The translations under genes and the position numbers were made by a program. Under the pieces are notes generated by a model. The model worked only from the letters and a program-made list of their open reading frames with translations, did no database searches and was not told where the DNA came from. DNA of 64,000 bases from Capsaspora owczarzaki ATCC 30864 (Eukaryota; Opisthokonta; Filasterea): NCBI RefSeq assembly GCF_000151315.2, contig NW_011887301.1, positions 915,338 through 979,337 of the forward strand, read 5' to 3'. Positions 1 through 10,988 of this stretch are shown piece by piece. Positions within the stretch are counted from its first letter, which is position 1, and every line of letters starts with the position of its first letter.

Positions 1-361
1 ACTGTTGCTCCTACGACCACTGTTGCTGCTACGCCTGCAGCTGGCACCGGACCGAGACGGGGAGCAATCGTCATTCACTCAGCAAAGTCACATACGAGAT
101 CGCTGTCAAAGGAACAGCGGGAGGCGAGGCTGGCGTTTGCGCAACAGTGCGCCGATTGGACAGTCGAGGATTGGCGCAACGTCGTCTTCACCACTCAAAT
201 CGGGCTCAGACTCCGCCCCGAATCATCACCGCCGCTTCAGACGAACGAGCAGAGGTTTTGGAGCAAGATTGGCAATTCCCAACAGTCCGCAAGTGCTCGA
301 TTACCAGCCGCAACAAGCAGCAACCACAGCGCTCAGAACAACGACATCAAAGCCACTGGCA

Positions 362-393
<32 letters not shown>

Positions 394-861
394 AGCGATG
401 AAAAGATCAATCTATGGGGCGGCATATCACGGTTTGGGATAACGAAATTCACAGAACTCGGCGACGTCGTCGACACGCAAGTCTACCTCGACACGCTTCA
501 GGACGACTTGCTGCCGAGCCTTGCTGTGTGGGGAAATCCGCCAGGGTTGACGTTGATGCAAGACGGCAGCACGCCCATCCACCATGCACCCGAAGTGCAC
601 GCCTGGTTTAGTGCAAACAACATTGGCCTCATCACCTGGCCTGAAAACTCGCCCGACCTCAACCCACTCGAGGACGGCTGGGATTTGATCAAGGCCGAGG
701 TCTACAAGTCCAAGTCCATGAAAACCCAAGAGGCGCTGTGGCAACGCTTCCAACGGGTCTATGAAAAAGTGTTAACGCCGGATGTCTGTCTCGGTCTGAT
801 TGACTCGATGCCGCGACGCATCCAGGCAGTCCTCAGTGCTGGTGGTGATGTACCCAAGTAG
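1..861 (+). mobile_element. Tc1/mariner transposase-like reading frame, 5' end outside window
   Basis: One frame stays open from base 1 to the stop at 859-861 (286 codons), so the 5' part lies outside the window. The N-terminal visible part has the Tc1 block RLAFAQQCADWTVEDWRNVV (codons 43-62). The C-terminal part has LWGGISRFG, then MQDGSTPIHHAPEVHAWF and WPENSPDLNPLEDGW, the second Asp and the final Glu of a Tc1-type DDE site, with 35 residues between them. The first catalytic Asp is not where it should be: after the block the sequence reads FTTQIG instead of the usual F-S-D-E. A serine/asparagine/glutamine-rich insert (about codons 85-131, including a run of eight Ser) separates the halves. 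No terminal inverted repeat was recognised downstream. It is either an inactive copy that kept its frame or a host gene derived from a transposase. Family call firm, status uncertain. Confidence 0.8.
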
Positions 862-1148
862 CGGTTGTACTTTCTTTGGGTGCATGGGCAGGTGTCTAGT
901 TGATTGATTTTTTTTTTTGAAACACGATTTGTACTATATGAGAAAAGAGGATTGTCACTCGCTGGATTGCGGCGGGATGTTCTACCAATACCATGGATTG
1001 TAATTTTTGTATTCTGGCTTCAAGGGTGCAAATCCTTCAATCCTACAATGAATAGGGCGCATCCAAAAAGTGTGGCAAGGCCTTTTATTGTGATTTACAG
1101 CAGTCCCTCGCAAAACAACCGAAAAACAAACATCAAAATGCACAACTC

Positions 1149-2485
1149 TCAGCGGTGATGCGCCATGCGAAGAGCATGGTACTTGAAGTGGAACATGTTG
1201 AGCACATCCAGAACGCTCACGACGCCTGCCAGCCGCATATCGGCATCAAAAGTGTCCCCGATGTATGTTGAGACGGGCAAAACAAAGCGTTCAATCTGGA
1301 CCAACGCCTTCATCGCCTGTGCAGTTGCCAAGAGCCATGAGTTTAAGATGAAACCCCCAGCAAGCCCCCTCATTATGAACCAAATCACAAAAAACAGCGC
1401 AACAACGGTACCTGAACAAGCGGAAATTCGGGCGTCACGACAGTAATGTCCGTTTCCATGAGCGACTCGACTTTGACCGATTTGAGGTCGCGGCCTGCGG
1501 CAGCCGCTCGAATGCAGCTGCGCATCGAAAGCAGACCGAGGAACGAGCTGGCCTGGTGAACAAAGCAAACGTGCGTGCGATGCTTGATCATGAGCTCCAG
1601 CGCGTGGCTAGCAGACTTGTTGTGGTCAATCCGCAACTCGTCCAGGGTGTGGTCGACAACGCCAAACTTCAAGCCCGACTCGGGCAGGGCGAGCACGTCG
1701 CGCACGAGCACTGACTCCATGAATGGGAAGTCGTTCAGGCGCATCACCAGGCTTCGATGCAGATCGCCCATGGACAAGATGCCAACAACGCGCGGAAGAC
1801 TGTGCGGCGACACCTTCGAGTCGGTCGTGTCGGCTGTGGCAATCACTGGGAGGTTGCGGACGCGCGTATCAATGAAACGCTGCATCACCTGCTCAATAGG
1901 AACGTTCGCCGACACGCATGTGATGCCTCGAGCGGCAACCTCGCCAAGGGTGACTCGGGCTGGATTCAACCCCTTGAGCAGCACGCTTTTCACGTAGTGT
2001 GCTTCGGTGAACACGCCCATCGCGGAGACACTCGTGTCCTTGGGGCCGAGAGCGCCTGAGGTTGGCTGTCCCTCCGCCCCGCCAATCTTGGACGGAACGA
2101 CAATGACCGACCCGAGATTCAGCTCGGCCATGCGCTGGACAGCGTCGAGTGCCGTATCAGTTTCACGCATGCTCACGACCCCGAGCGTGCGCAAACGCTC
2201 AGCCTTGTCTGCGAGCAAGTCGCTGGCCATTCGCCCAGTCAGGAATCGCTCGGCAGCGGCGTTGATGCCCCGCGTGCCCGCATCCCGCTTGAGATTTGCC
2301 GCATCGCTGGAGCGTGGCGGAGGCTGGAACTCTGGGTACATGGCCGTGTCCTCGCCTTTCGAGCCAACCTGCTCGTCATGGAGGCGGTCCAGCTCGGATT
2401 TCGACTTGACGTTTGGAGTTGCATGGCTCTTGTGCGCCAGCCTCATCGCCGATGCCATCAGAGCCTGGGTTGATGGCAAAGCCAT
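1149..2485 (-). CDS. Four-CBS-domain protein
   Basis: Two coding exons, 2485-1412 and 1316-1149, with an in-phase intron (CAG/GTACC ... GCACAG), give 413 residues. After a basic, Ala/Ser-rich N-terminus come two Bateman-type pairs. Pair 1 covers about residues 100-255 (GVVSMRETDTALDAVQRM ... GSVIVVPS; ITCVSANVPIEQVMQRF ... VVGILSMGDLHRSL). Pair 2 covers about 280-413 (SASHALELMIKHRTHVCFV ... LGLLSM; ESLMETDITVVTPEFPLVQ ... LAGVVSVLDVLNMF). CBS pairs usually bind adenosine nucleotides or SAM and regulate a partner; no catalytic domain is attached. The frame stays open upstream to 2641, but an acceptor AG sits directly before the ATG at 2485 and a good donor at 2685, so a 5'UTR intron is more likely. 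The Ser/Lys/His-rich start could be a mitochondrial presequence (weak). Confidence 0.8.
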
Positions 2486-3223
2486 CTGAGTGGAATGTAT
2501 GACAGTGTTAGTTGACGGCGCTGTGGCATTTTCAGAAACCAAGACCAAGAGCAAAATGACAAAGTAGAAAGAGTAACGCTGTGAAACGAAAAAGGCCCAG
2601 TAGTCGCTGGAACTCTTCCCCCACCTTCCTCCCCCCCCCACCTGCCTCCCCCGATGTACTGTTGGAAGGCAATCCGGGAAAATACCTGCCCTCCAATACC
2701 TCTCGAGGTGAGCACGGCAAGTTCAAATTCGAAGAGAAACAACCGAAACGAAGAGAATCCAAAAAATAAAGAAAAACGCTCGACGCTGCCATTTTGTTTG
2801 CATGTGATGCCCCTCATCGTCGCACGCGAACTCGAAACGACATGTTGGACTCGTAATGCCTTGGCTGCGGCAGCAGAAGCGTTTGGGTTTGTAGATCATA
2901 AAGTTGCAACTCGACCGCTCCCCTTCTTACCTGTCGAATGCCACAGCGAGTCGAAAGCAACATTTTTTTTTTTTTTTGTTTGGTTTGGAAAAATCAGAAA
3001 AGTAGGAGTGCGCATCTGTCGAAAACAAAAGGTTGATCATGTTGGTGCGCTTGGTGTGCTGGGCGAATAAAATGTAAAACGACTTTGAAATGAAATAACA
3101 ACCAACAGGGGGGGAAAAGCGCAACGAGCTAACATCATCCAGCAAAACAAAACCAAAAAAAGCGACCAAAAACTCGCAAACAACAAACAACAAAATGCAA
3201 AAATACAGGGAAAACGACCAGAA
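2486..3223. other. Intergenic: 5' leader of the CBS gene and promoter region
   Basis: No supported coding exon. On the minus strand 2685-2486 reads as a probable 5'UTR intron of the CBS gene: donor CAG/GTATTT, pyrimidine-rich 3' end, AG immediately before the start codon. The rest (2690-3223) contains T/A-rich tracts and the presumed promoter. The 3' end of the next minus-strand gene lies at 3224. Confidence 0.5.
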
Positions 3224-5276
3224 CTATGCTTCCTCGTCTTCAACGCCAGCTTCATCTACTTGGTCCAGTAATCGCTCAGTGGACATGGCAGAGTGGTCGG
3301 TGCCAACAGGACCATACAATGTCGTAAATCGAGACGACACGGCTGAGGACGAGGCGGACGTTGCCAGTACTCCGAACGTCGACTGCTCCGTGCCTCCTGT
3401 AACGGGGAACACCTGGCCTTGGTCGTGTGCCTTGTGGAGACCCACGGTGACGGCGCCTCGCACGCTGCTGCGCTTTCTGGGCGTGGACATGGTGCCGTAT
3501 CCGCCGCGGTTGGCGTTGGCCACGGCAAACTCGACGGCTCCGTCCGGAAGCTTTCGAAAGATGAAGAGCATCACCGAGGATGGGAGCAGCTCGGAGAATG
3601 TGTAGTACAGCAAGCTGACTGTAAAGTGCGACGAAATGTCCGTCAGATAGACGAAAATGATGCTCGCACGGAACGAAAAACAGAACAAGCAGAGCATGGT
3701 CAACATCGAAATGGATGTGAGCATTTCGTTCGTGCGCGCTTGACTGCTGTAGTGGGGGTCGCTGCGGAGGAAGAAGAAGAGTTGCAGGCCGCAAATGAAA
3801 AACACCAGTGCCAGGAGCACGGAGAACGCCCCGATGATGTAGGCATACGAGTGCTCGACCTGGTCCTCATTGCTGCCATCCTCCACCGAGTAGCGTAATG
3901 CAAAGTGGATGATGACGTTGAAGTACACCAAAACGTTGATGAGGATGCAGAACGGCGTGAAACTTGAGAAAGCTCCGATCCCGCGCAATGACCGTGAAAA
4001 TCGTGTGACAACGCGAGACCTAGAAACACAAAAAGTGGGGGTGGGGGTGGTTGATTGGTTTCGCAGGACGTGTCGGGGTGAGGACAACGGGAACACAATC
4101 TCGAACTAGCAGAACGTTGTGATTCGGCTTCTTACCATGTATACAAGAGAACCGTGAATGTTGTAAAGAAGATTGACGCTGGGATGGATGCAGTCACTGA
4201 AATCGCAACGTCGTTGACTGGAAAGTACTTGTTTCGCTCGCCAATCGCGAGAATAAAGTAAACGATTCGACCTGGCAAAAAAAAAAAAGCAAAAAGCAAC
4301 AAAAAAAATCAGTGACCATCAACCAAGAGACAAGCGTCGACTGTGGCACATCCACAGTGAAACAAACAAAAAAAAGAGGTCGCTTCTGGGTCGCTGCGAT
4401 ACAAGGATACACGGAGCGAGGTAGAAAAACCTTCCGCTCTCAACGCTGTCCCGTGTGCCACCCCCTTCCGTTCGAGCCATTTTCCCTCTTTGGCGCCTGC
4501 TCGAGCTGATTTGCTCAGAGTCTCAAGATTCAAGCGTGCACGGGGGTTTGGGGCCTCCCAAAGTGGTGCACTGGCGCGTCGCTCGACTGTGATCTGAAGG
4601 ATGAGCAATCAACGAGGTCACACGCCAGCCCCTTCGCTAGCCACCAAAAAGCCACTCCGAGCGGACCCCCCGCTGCACCTTGCCCCAAGACAACGAGTGG
4701 CTTCATTGTCGGGTCCCCAGGACGGGGCAGGGGTTTTGACCAGCCAGAGAACAGGCGCAAAGCCCCGCATTGAGCGAGCGAGAGCGAAGCGGTCATCGGC
4801 AAACCGGCTGATGGTGCGCGCCCGCCAAGCCAAGTCACCCAAGAACACTGTCAGTCTCATTGAACCCACACGCCACCTTCGAAAGACAGACCGCACAAAG
4901 AAGGAGCAGCTGCGCGGGTTTTGCCGAGCGAGTTGTCAGAGAGCATAAAGGAGGAACACAGCTCGTTTGGCTGGTCGCGACCAACAAACACTCCAACACT
5001 CGGGCAACACCGAAGCCATGAAGGTGCAAAAAGGACAATCCAACAGCAACCAGCACAAGAAGAACTGCTGGGTTGATAAAGTCGACGAAGCGTCATGGAT
5101 GCATCACCTGCAGACTGGAACAGCAGGAGGACAAAGAAGAGCCGCTGTGGGTTCCAGCGCCATGTCTCTGCCTTGCGCACGTTCAGCGCGAACAGGGTGC
5201 CGGTGATGGCAAACAGCGTGGTGTACAGGATGAGGCAGGCCCAGTCACGGCCATTCCACATCTCGTCGTCGCTCAT
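3224..5276 (-). CDS. Seven-transmembrane protein, TOM1/THH1-GPR137-like
   Basis: Three exons (5276-5108, 4271-4136, 4019-3224) join in frame to 366 residues: the junctions give FQSA-GRIVYF and LLYT-W-SRVV. Seven hydrophobic segments are visible: about 11-31 (CLILYTTLFAITGTLFALN), 45-65 (LFFVLLLFQSAGRIVYFIL), 75-100 (a run ending FFTTFTVLLYTW), then ILINVLVYFNVIIHFAL, IIGAFSVLLALVFFICGLQL, ISMLTMLCLFCFSFRASIIF and LLYYTFSELLPSSVMLFIF. The spacing and the FFTTFTVLLYTW segment resemble the TOM1/THH1/GPR137 superfamily, whose animal members act at lysosomes and plant members at the vacuole. The C-terminal roughly 95 residues are Ser/Thr-rich and cytosolic, with a GVEDEEA end. The 5' intron is 836 bp. 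The family is assigned by hydropathy and motif memory, so it is tentative; a generic GPCR-like membrane protein is the alternative. Confidence 0.6.
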
Positions 5277-5941
5277 GGCTGTGGTGAGATGAGAGAAGAC
5301 CGCTGGAGTTGAGGAAACAATGTGCAGTTGGGCAAAGCTCAGACCCGTCAAAAAATAAAAATAATATCTGAAGAAAAAGAAGTTTGACTGGATCCGATTC
5401 CGGTGGGATTCATGGTAGTCGAGACTAATCGTCAATGTACAAGGGGGAGGGCGGATGTGTGGAGGTGGAGAGAAGGGTGGAGGGGGGAGCGCAAAAGTGC
5501 ATTGAACTCTGGTGTTGGGATTGGCTCTCACTCACTCACTCTCTCTCGTCTCTCTCTCGATCTATCTATCTCTCTTTGTCTCGCCCCAGGTATCATACTA
5601 TGAGCTTCTTGCTACCCGTCTTGCTCGCTTTCTCATTGGGTCAACCCTCGCTCCTGTAGTCCTCTAACCCACTTTATTGCGTTCGACCGACCAGATTTGC
5701 TCAATGCCCCCCCCCGCGCGCCCCTGCTGCCATTTTTGTTTGTCTGTGGCAGTACTTTTTCTTCCTTCTTTCTTTGCGCTGTCATTTTTTCATTTCCCCA
5801 ACGTTCATCCCGTCGAATCTGAGATCAGAGGTCAAAATCCAAACTTTGTTCATTCATTCTTTGTTTTTTTGTTTTTTTTTTTTGTTTTTGTTTTTTTCAA
5901 TCTTCACTTCTTCTTCTTCATCGTCATCCTGCACTGAGCAA
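5277..5941. promoter_or_regulatory. Divergent promoter region between the 7TM gene and USP7
   Basis: 665 bp between two divergent start codons, with no supported exon. It contains (TCTC/TCTA)n at 5520-5580 and a long T-rich tract (about 5855-5920) on the sense strand just upstream of the USP7 ATG. An A-rich stretch at 5347-5385 is T-rich in the sense of the minus-strand gene. No TATA box can be claimed. Confidence 0.4.
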
Positions 5942-8900
5942 ATGACTGCCGCGCACGACCATCCCGCACCGCAGCAGGACACGCCGCCCGCATCCGATGC
6001 TGCTGATGCACCCGCAGCCCAGCAGCAACAGCAGCAACAGCAGCAACAGCACCAGAGTGACGCTGCAAACACTCCTCCTGTGCCCTCTCCCGACGCTGCT
6101 GCTGCCGCTGCTGCCCCGCCGTCGCCAACCCCTGCCGCCGTCAAGCAAGGACTTAGTGCGTTCTACATCCCACCTTCCATCTCATCCCAACTCCGCTCCC
6201 CTTTCTCTCGCTTTTCCCCTCCTTTCAACGTTGCGTTGTTGAACACGTCAAAAAAAAAAAAAAAAAAAAAAGCTGACACAAGCGCTCGAGTGTGCTTTTT
6301 CTAATCCTTCTGATGAGCGCAATCAGTAACGCATTGTCGTTTCCATTACGAAATCGCCTCACTAATTTTTTTCATTATTTTCCATTATTTTTCAATGATT
6401 TTTGATCTTGCGTCACCGTCGTTGCGCGTTGTCACTCACTCTGGTCCACTTCCCACTCTCCGCTTCTGCTCCAACTCTGTCGCTGGCCTTTGCACATGCG
6501 CAGACGCTCTGCTTGAGCCTGGCGACGAGCACAAGCTGGACGAGTCGTTCGTCACTGTGCTTCCAGACTGGAACGCCCGCACAACCAAGTTCCACACCGA
6601 GCCCGTCAAGATTGATGGCAACCAATGGTACGTGCACTTGAAAACCCAACACTGCAAAAACGCAATTCCCGTCGGCGCGGTGCTGCTGCGTGGTGTTGCT
6701 TTCGTCCGTTCGCGTTGGAAGTCGTTGTCCTCCTCCTCCTTGGTTGTGCTCGTAACGGCAGCTGGTCTGGCGGGGGAGGGTTGGGGTTGGTAGGGGGTGT
6801 TTCTGTGTCGATGCCTGCCCTGGTCAACGTGTGGGTATCTCTGCCAGTACTGGCAGCAAAAAAAAAAAAAAAAAAAGTGCGCTGTGATCGATGCGCAGTG
6901 GTTTGCTCCTCTCTTTCTGTGCCTCATAGACGCGTCATAGTAGACATACGCACTCGACTATAAGCGCACATGAGTCGTGAGGTGGCAACACACCTTTCTT
7001 CTCCCCCAATTCAATCATCTGTGACATAACCATTTTGTTTTCTGTTTTCTTCCATCTCAGTCCCTCACTCACTCACTCACTCATGCCACAAACACGCACC
7101 TCGTCCTTGCATCTCATCGACGTTCTTGTCAACGTACAGGCGCCTGCTGATCTTCCCGCAGGGTCAGGATGCCAACCCACCGCATCTTTCGGTGTTCTTG
7201 GAGTGCTGCGACATCAAGGATCACCCCGCCAAGTTCCGCAAGTGCGTCATCTTCTCCATCACCGTCAAGAGCGCTCTTGGTGACCAAGTCAGCTTTTCCA
7301 AGGGTATGGGTTTGTGGAGCTGCGGCGCGTTGCGGATTTTGTTTGATTGTTTTCGGTTTTCTTTCTTGTTTGTTTGTTCTGCCAACCGCACTCATGCTTC
7401 ATGTCTCACGCTCCCTCTCCATCACGCAGATACCCGACACGTGTATACTGCGGCCGAGCAGGACTGGGGCTACAAGTCGTTCGTGCCCCTGGCGGAGCTG
7501 CGAGACCCCGAGAAACAGTTTATCGTGAACGACACTGTCACGCTTGTCACACACCTCATGATTGTAAGAGACTGGGAGACGGTTCAGAACGAGACCTGGG
7601 CCAACTGGAACAGCCGCAAGGAAACGGGTTTTGTGGGCTTGCGCAACCAGGGCGCGACGTGCTACATGAACTCGCTGCTGCAGACGCTCTACTTTACCAA
7701 GCAATTCCGCAAGGCTGTGTACAGCATGAACACGTCCGAAGACAATCTGGCCAAGAGTGTGCCGCTTGCACTGCAGCGCGTCTTTTTCAACCTGCAGACC
7801 GCGGAGCAGGCCGTCGGCACGCACGAGCTGACCAAGTCGTTTGGTTGGGACACGTACGACTCGTTCATGCAGCACGACGTGCAGGAATTCAGTCGCGTCC
7901 TGATTGACAACGTTGAAACCAAGATGAAGAATACCCCCGTGGAGAAGGTGATCGCGCAACTCATGGAGGGCAAGATGAAGTCGTACATTCGCTGCATCAA
8001 CGTCGACTATGAGAGCTCGCGCGTCGAGCCCTTTTACGACATCCAGCTCAACGTCAAGGGCATGAAGGATGTGTACGCCTCGTTTGAGGACTATGTCCAG
8101 GTGGAGACGCTCGACGGCGACAACAAGTATGCTGCCGAGGGCCACGGCTTGCAGGACGCCAAGAAGGGCGTCACGTTCATTTCTCTGCCGCCCGTCCTGC
8201 ATTTGCAGCTCAAGCGCTTCGAGTACGACTTCCGCAAGGACGCCATGGTCAAGATCAACGACCAATTCGAGTTCCCCGAAAAGCTCGATCTGGAAAAGTA
8301 CCTCGCTGCTCCCGAGGACACGCCCGCCCACTACACGCTGCACTCTGTGCTGGTGCACAGTGGCGACGTGAACGGTGGCCATTACGTGGCCTTCATCAAG
8401 TCGCAGCGAGACGGCAAGTTTTACAAGTTTGACGACGACCGCGTTTCCCCCGCGACCAACGAAGAAGCCATGGAAGACAACTTTGGCTCGTCGGAACCGC
8501 CGCTTCCTCTGGGTGCACCACGCGGACCCATGGCTCGTGCAGGGTTTTTGCGTCTGGCGCGCCGCATCACGAACGCCTACATGCTGGTCTACATCCGCGA
8601 GTCGCATTGGGAGCAGGTCATGGGCGAGGTCACGGCCGAGCACATTCCTTCGTTCCTGTCTGACCGGTTTTCGGAAGAGTCTCGCAAGGAGGAGAGCGAG
8701 CGCAAGCGTCGCGACGAGGAGCACCTCTACATGTCGGTGACGGTTTGCTCCGACCAGCACTTTGCGCAGCATTCAGAGTTTGATCTCGTTGACTTCCAAA
8801 GCCCGCAGCTGTTCAGCAGCCGCGTGCTCTTCACCTCGCCCTTTGCAGACTTCCAGGCCAAGGTTGAGCAGGCCCTTGGCATTCCAGTCGCAAAGCAGCG

Positions 8901-10637
8901 CTTCTGGACGTGCATTACGCGCGAGAACAAGACCATTCGTCCAGACACGCCGTTGGAGGCAACCTCTCCCGCGAGCACCATGCTTCAGGTCGTCGGCGGA
9001 ACATCTCGACACCGCTTGTACGTTGAGCAACTGGAGGACGCAGCACCGCCAGCAGTCGATTCAAAGTCCATGCTGCTCTTCTTCAAGTACTACGACCCGA
9101 AGGAGTCTCTGATGCGCTACCTGACTCACTCTGTGGTTGACAAGGCGCAGCGCTTCTCCGACCTCTTCCCACTCATCCGTCAAGCGGCTGGTTTGCCTGC
9201 TGAGGCTGCTCTCTCCGTTTACGAGGAGGTCAAGCCCTCGATGATTGAAAACAAGTCGCCGATCATGCAATTGCGAAAGGCCGAGCTGCAGCACGGTGAT
9301 ATTCTTTGCTTTGAGCGCACCCTCGACGCTGAAGAGGCCAAGCAGTACGAGCGACCATTCGTCCCGGACTATTTTGGCTTCCTCAGCAACCGCCTTGTGG
9401 TTGAATTCCGCGAGCTCGACAAGCCAACCGTCCCTGGCTTCAAGCTTGAGCTCTCAGTCCTCACGTCGTACGACGAGGTTTCCAAGCAGGTGGGCGAAAA
9501 GACGGGCACCGATCCGCTCTTCCTGCGGTTCACCGGCGTTCGCTACATTCTTGCCACTGGGGAACTTGGCCCCGCGATGGCTCCGATCAGCCGCCAGAAG
9601 ATCTCGACCCTTAGCTCCATGCTGCTGTACTTGTACACTGCAGCCTATCCGGCCACCAACCGTCGCTCCACGCTGCTGTTCTACGAGAAGCTGAGCATGT
9701 CCATTGTTGATGTGGAAAACCGCGCTCCAGTTCGCTCGGTGCTGATGAACGCCAAGAATCAAAAGGAGAAGGAGCTCAGTCTCCTCGTCCCGAAGGAGGC
9801 CACTCTTCAAGATGTTCTGGACGACACGCTGAAGCAAGTTGAGCTCCCGGAGGGCGGCTCTCGCAAGTTCCGAATCTTCTCTCTCATCTCTGGCGGCTCC
9901 AGCTACAAGGAGTATTCCCCTACGGACCCAGCCGTCCCGTACACGTCCGACATGTACACCACGACCTATTATTTCGAGGTTGGTGACTGACTGCTTTGCA
10001 GGTTGGTGTGTTGTGGAGCTTGTTGTTGCTCAACTCGTTGTTTCTTGTTTTTCGCTTTTACAGGAAATTCCCCTCGACCAATTGGATGTCGCAGAGACTG
10101 ATCGGCTAGTTTTGGTCAAACACTTCCATATTGAATCGTACCACCCGCACGGAGTACCGTTCGTTTTCCGTGTCGGCCCGGTATGTTTGTTTGTTTGTTT
10201 GTTTGTTTGTTTGTTTGATTGTTTGTTTGTTTTTGTGACACAATGCTTTTTGGCTCTCGTTTTCGTTTTTTCTGCTCGCTCACTTGTTGTTCGTTGCAAT
10301 GCAGGAGGAAACTGTCGCGCAACTCCGCCAACGGCTTCAAGCCAAGCTCGACGTCAACGATAAGGAGTTTGCCAAGTATGGGCTGGCTATTTTGCAGCAG
10401 TACGGCCGCAAGACAGAGTTTGCGGACGAAAGTGAGTCTGGCCATTCTTGTTTGCTCTGTTTGTTGTTCACGCCCAACGCTGAGACTCACCACCCGGGGG
10501 CGGATTGTTTTGTTGTATCTGTAGACGACATTGTTCTGAATCGCTTGGGTCTCCAGGACATGCTTGGTCTGGATCATGTCGACAAAACGCCAAAGGCTGT
10601 CTCCCGCTACGATCGTGCCATCAAGATTCACAATTAA
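5942..10637 (+). CDS. USP7: USP7/HAUSP-like ubiquitin-specific protease
   Basis: Seven exons (5942-6155, 6504-6627, 7140-7303, 7430-9978, 10064-10180, 10305-10431, 10525-10637) keep frame across all junctions and give 1135 residues (human USP7 is about 1100). Order: Ala/Pro-rich start with a Q10 run (about 27-36), MATH/TRAF domain (about 80-215, LLIFPQGQDANPPHLSVFLE, WGYKSFVPL), USP catalytic domain with Cys box GLRNQGATCYMNSLLQTLYF (Cys245) and His box VNGGHYVAF (His about 484), then a long C-terminus matching the ubiquitin-like repeats of USP7 (GGTSRHRLYVEQL; LPEGGSRKFRIFSLISGGSS). The enzyme removes ubiquitin from nuclear substrates, recruiting them through the MATH domain and C-terminus. 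Exon 1 carries the low-complexity region; its 3' border (CTTA/GTGCG) is the least certain. The start is the first ATG after a T-rich leader. Confidence 0.93.
10181..10232 (+). repeat. (GTTT)n microsatellite in USP7 intron 5
   Basis: About ten tandem GTTT units follow the donor site of this intron, interrupted by one GATT. The unit is rich in GT dinucleotides directly beside the true donor, so the real splice site has many near-neighbours. No function is inferred. Confidence 0.9.
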
Positions 10638-10988
10638 AGCTGGAGGAGGGGGAACTCTGGTTTGTTTGTTTGGCGAGGATGAGTGACAGGGTTGATGCTT
10701 GTAACTCTCTGCCCTTGCTTTTGTCATTTTGATGTCCATTTGTGTGACTGTGTGTTTGTTGTTTGTTGTTGTTGCTGTTTTGTTGTTGCTGTTGTTGTTG
10801 TTGTGGCTTTGTGCTGTGATCTAGTTCGTTGTCGAATCACACTGCTCCAAACTGGATTCCACTGCGCGCGATTCAAAGACTCAGTCGCGCCATTGCGTGT
10901 CTCATTCCATTCGATTGTGTGTCATTTTGTGTAAATTGCCCTTCTTCTCAGAAACCCTCCACTCCTCTTTTCTTTCGTTCCATCCATT
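10638..10988. other. Intergenic USP7-WIPI
   Basis: 351 bp between the stop of USP7 and the start of the WIPI gene on the same strand. It contains (GTT)n stretches at about 10755-10802 and T-rich sequence. It must hold the USP7 3' end and the WIPI promoter; no specific signal could be assigned. Confidence 0.5.

Noticed and set aside
862-1148. Terminal inverted repeat of the Tc1-like element
   Set aside because: No sequence downstream resembles a Tc1 end, and the partner end would lie outside the window.
2486-2641. N-terminal extension of the CBS protein with a TM-like segment
   Set aside because: The hydrophobic stretch is the pyrimidine-rich end of a likely 5'UTR intron whose AG lies directly before the ATG at 2485.
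7399-8772. 457-codon minus-strand frame across the USP7 catalytic exon
   Set aside because: Antisense by-product of GC-rich codon use in a well-supported exon; no recognisable domain.
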